From assembly GCF_900129235.1 (NCBI RefSeq), contig NZ_FQUV01000003.1, positions 62,001-126,000 of the forward strand: DNA of 64,000 nt. The letters run 5' to 3'. Positions 61,870-64,000 of this stretch are shown here, piece after piece (positions within the stretch are counted from its first letter, which is position 1; each line of letters starts with the position of its first letter). Made by a program: the position numbers and the translations under genes. A model generated the notes under the pieces. The model did no database searches. It was not told where the DNA came from and saw only the letters and a list, made by a program, of their open reading frames with translations. The DNA comes from Litoreibacter ascidiaceicola. GTDB taxonomy: Bacteria; Pseudomonadota; Alphaproteobacteria; Rhodobacterales; Rhodobacteraceae.

Positions 61870-64000
61870 ATGAGCAAGCCTGACACCGAGCTAGACCTTT
61901 CTGCACTGACGTGGCCCACACGGTTTACGTTGCTGGGCCTTTGGGCTGAGCGCATCACGCATGCGTTCTGGCCACTTTGGACCGTTCTGTTTTTTGGTGT
62001 CGTTGTACTAATATTTGTAGGCGGTGCTTCCCTGCCAATGTGGGCGTTGTGGACGCTTGCCCTGACGGCGACGTTCGGTTTTGGCGCTTCGCTCTACTAT
62101 GCATGGAAAAAATTTCGGGTTCCAACATGGGCGGACGCGCTGAACCGGATCGACCGCACGATGCCGGGACGATCTGTTACTGCGGCTCTTGATACACAAG
62201 CGCTTGGCGGCAGCGATGCCGCGTCGCAGGCAATTTGGCAGGCACACAAGGCAAAAATGCAGGCCCGATTGGCTGAAGCTGAGGCCGTGTCACCGGATTT
62301 GCGCGTGTCCGCGCAAGACCCCTATGCAATGCGCTATGTCGCGTTGCTGTTGCTGGTAACAACTCTCGGGTTCGGAAGTCTTTTGCGATCGGGTTCGCTG
62401 GATGATCTGACGCCGGGCGGTTTAGGGAAGGCCGTGGCTGCAGGTCCAGCTTGGGAAATCTGGATTGAGCCGCCAAGCTATACTGGGAAGCCCAGCCTTT
62501 ACTTGAACGACGTAAAGGTCTCCAGTTTGACGGTGCCGAAGGGCAGCGACCTGACGGTGCGGCTGTACGGTCAGGTCGGAAGTCTGACGCTTTCCGAGAC
62601 TGTATCAGGCGTTGAGCAGCCGGAAACGGAAGAGCAAAAAACTGCGTTCAGCAGAGTAATCGAGAACGACGGTATCATCCGTATAGAAGGCGATGGCGAA
62701 GCAGAATGGACAATCACGGCCCAGACGGACGAGCCGCCGATTGTTGCAGCGGGGGCTGAGGTCTCTCGGCAAATCAATGGCGAGATGGAATTGCCCTTTA
62801 CTGCATCCGATGACTACGGCGTGGAGCGCGGAACCGCGACGATATCGCTGGATTTGGCCGAAGTTGATCGCCGTTACGGATTGGTCGTTGACCCGGAGCC
62901 GCAAGAAGCAATCGTTCTTGATTTACCGATGCCGTATTCCGGCGGCAGAGAAAACTTCGATGAAATACTAATCGAGAACCTGTCAGAGCATCCATGGGCC
63001 AATTTACCGGTTAAGATCGATTTGTCCGTCATAGATGCGTCGGAGCAATCCAGCGCGCCGGCGTCCGTCAAGGCGGAACTTCCGGGGCGGCGCTTTTTCC
63101 AACCCATCGCCAAAGCATTGGTGGAGCAACGTCGTGATCTTCTCTGGTCCCGCGAGAATGCGGGGCGAATTAGCCAGCTTCTTAGAACGATTACCTACGA
63201 CCCAGAGGGGTTTTTTCCCAGCGAGGTCGCATATCTGACCGTTCGCATGGCGATCACGCGGTTGGAACTGGCGACAGAGTTCGGGATCACCGACGAGAAG
63301 CAGACCGAAATCGCTGATATGTTATGGCAAGCTGCCACGCTGCTTGAAGACGGGCGGCTTTCCGACGCCTTAGAACGCCTGAAGCGCGCGCAGGAGCGGC
63401 TTTCCGATGCGATGAAGGACGGTGCGACAAGCGAGGAAATCGCCGAGCTGATGCAAGAACTCAGTGAGGCCATGCAGCAATATATGGAGCAGCTAGCGCA
63501 AGAGGGGCAGGATGGTGAGCCCCAGCAACAAGCGCAGGGCGACTCGCAAGAAGTTACGGATGATCAACTCCAAGAGATGCTCGACGAAATTCAGCGTCTG
63601 ATGGAAGAAGGCAAAATGGCCGAGGCGCAGGCCTTGCTCGACCAGTTGATGGAAATGATGAAGAACATGCAGGTTGCCGAAGGTCAGAGTGGCGAAGGCC
63701 AGCAAGGTCCGGGCCAACAGGCGATGGAGGGTCTTCAAGACACGCTACGTGAACAGCAAGGCCTAAGCGATGAGGCGTTTCGTGACCTTCAAGAACAATT
63801 CAACCCCGGTGCGCAGGCCGGCGAAAGCGAAGGCAATGAGGGGCGCAATGGCGGGCAGGGCCGCGGGCAGAGCCATGATGGCCAAGGTGGACGGCAAGGT
63901 GAACAGGAAGGCGAGCAAGGCCAAGGGAACCAGCAATCCGAGGGCCAGCAGCCCGGTGAAGGCAGTGAGCGGTCATTGGCGGATCGTCAGCAAGCGTTGC
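61870..64000 (+). CDS. TIGR02302/DUF4175 family membrane protein, 3'-truncated by window edge
   Basis: Large protein with two N-terminal membrane segments (WPLWTVLFFGVVVLIFVGG and a second around YVALLLLVTTLGF). A long extracytoplasmic region follows and ends in a low-complexity Gln/Gly/Glu-rich stretch (from about residue 535: repeated EGQ, QGP, GQG). About 710 residues are present and it continues beyond base 64000. This is the DUF4175/TIGR02302 family of alphaproteobacteria, function unknown. The start at 61870 follows GGGATGA; an in-frame ATG at 61840 has no site. lysA is 34 bp upstream. Confidence 0.87.
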   Translation, partial: MSKPDTELDLSALTWPTRFTLLGLWAERITHAFWPLWTVLFFGVVVLIFVGGASLPMWALWTLALTATFGFGASLYYAWKKFRVPTWADALNRIDRTMPGRSVTAALDTQALGGSDAASQAIWQAHKAKMQARLAEAEAVSPDLRVSAQDPYAMRYVALLLLVTTLGFGSLLRSGSLDDLTPGGLGKAVAAGPAWEIWIEPPSYTGKPSLYLNDVKVSSLTVPKGSDLTVRLYGQVGSLTLSETVSGVEQPETEEQKTAFSRVIENDGIIRIEGDGEAEWTITAQTDEPPIVAAGAEVSRQINGEMELPFTASDDYGVERGTATISLDLAEVDRRYGLVVDPEPQEAIVLDLPMPYSGGRENFDEILIENLSEHPWANLPVKIDLSVIDASEQSSAPASVKAELPGRRFFQPIAKALVEQRRDLLWSRENAGRISQLLRTITYDPEGFFPSEVAYLTVRMAITRLELATEFGITDEKQTEIADMLWQAATLLEDGRLSDALERLKRAQERLSDAMKDGATSEEIAELMQELSEAMQQYMEQLAQEGQDGEPQQQAQGDSQEVTDDQLQEMLDEIQRLMEEGKMAEAQALLDQLMEMMKNMQVAEGQSGEGQQGPGQQAMEGLQDTLREQQGLSDEAFRDLQEQFNPGAQAGESEGNEGRNGGQGRGQSHDGQGGRQGEQEGEQGQGNQQSEGQQPGEGSERSLADRQQAL

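Noticed and set aside
1-64000. CRISPR arrays, insertion sequences, prophage genes, tRNA or rRNA genes
   Set aside because: No regular direct-repeat arrays, transposase or integrase motifs, or RNA gene signatures were seen on either strand.

Overview
The window is chromosomal DNA from an alphaproteobacterium, most likely of the Roseobacter/Rhodobacteraceae group. This rests on gene content and order: a soxSR/soxVWXYZABCDEF locus of the Paracoccus type, a hemA-type 5-aminolevulinate synthase, a hemN/fnrL/ccoNOQP/ccoGHIS block, phaAB and a TIGR02302/DUF4175 protein. I see no rRNA, tRNA, phage, insertion sequence or CRISPR array. Most open frames are tightly packed and many start/stop pairs overlap.

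Layout. 1-4.05 kb: the 3' part of an error-prone DNA polymerase gene (dnaE2) and a BNR/Asp-box repeat protein. 4.2-20.7 kb: the sulfur-oxidation locus. A minus-strand arm carries soxS, soxR and a YeeE/YedE transporter broken by a 5-bp slippage. A plus-strand arm runs soxVWXYZABCDEF, then DUF302, hemA and a second YeeE/YedE gene. It ends at a convergent pair of periplasmic metallo-beta-lactamase-fold genes. 20.7-27.0 kb: a minus-strand sulfide-detoxification operon (DUF2892, a two-part YeeE/YedE transporter, persulfide dioxygenase-like, DUF442-SQR fusion, SulP permease) downstream of a Crp/Fnr regulator. 27.0-31.7 kb: a four-gene GDP-sugar operon (gmd, epimerase/reductase, ColD-like dehydratase, manC) that looks like GDP-colitose synthesis. 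32-43.8 kb: the microaerobic block: hemN, fnrL, ccoNOQP, rsgA, ccoGHIS, with three FNR boxes. 43.8-64 kb: housekeeping and metabolism: MATE efflux, gnd, tag, EAL phosphodiesterase, phaA/phaB, LysR + EamA, a tiny YdcH-type gene, methyltransferase, DUF2007, polyprenyl synthase, ispE, TPR protein, ETF-QO, PAP2 protein, DUF2834, lysA and a truncated DUF4175 gene.

How it fits together. Sox enzymes oxidise thiosulfate in the periplasm on the SoxYZ carrier, and electrons pass through c-type cytochromes. SoxV/W/S supply thiol reductant. SoxF and the SQR-PDO operon handle sulfide. YeeE/YedE and SulP proteins probably move sulfur species. HemA and HemN would feed the large heme demand of SoxAX, SoxD, SoxE and the cbb3 oxidase. 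Regulation is visible in the DNA. Sites of the form ATTC-N8-GAAT (or a one-base variant) lie between soxS and soxV, twice upstream of soxX, and upstream of the metallo-beta-lactamase pair. This fits the SqrR/BigR-like SoxR, whose C49 and C115 have the spacing of the known sulfide-sensing pair. FNR boxes mark hemN/fnrL, ccoN and ccoG, and a weaker one lies before DUF302-hemA.
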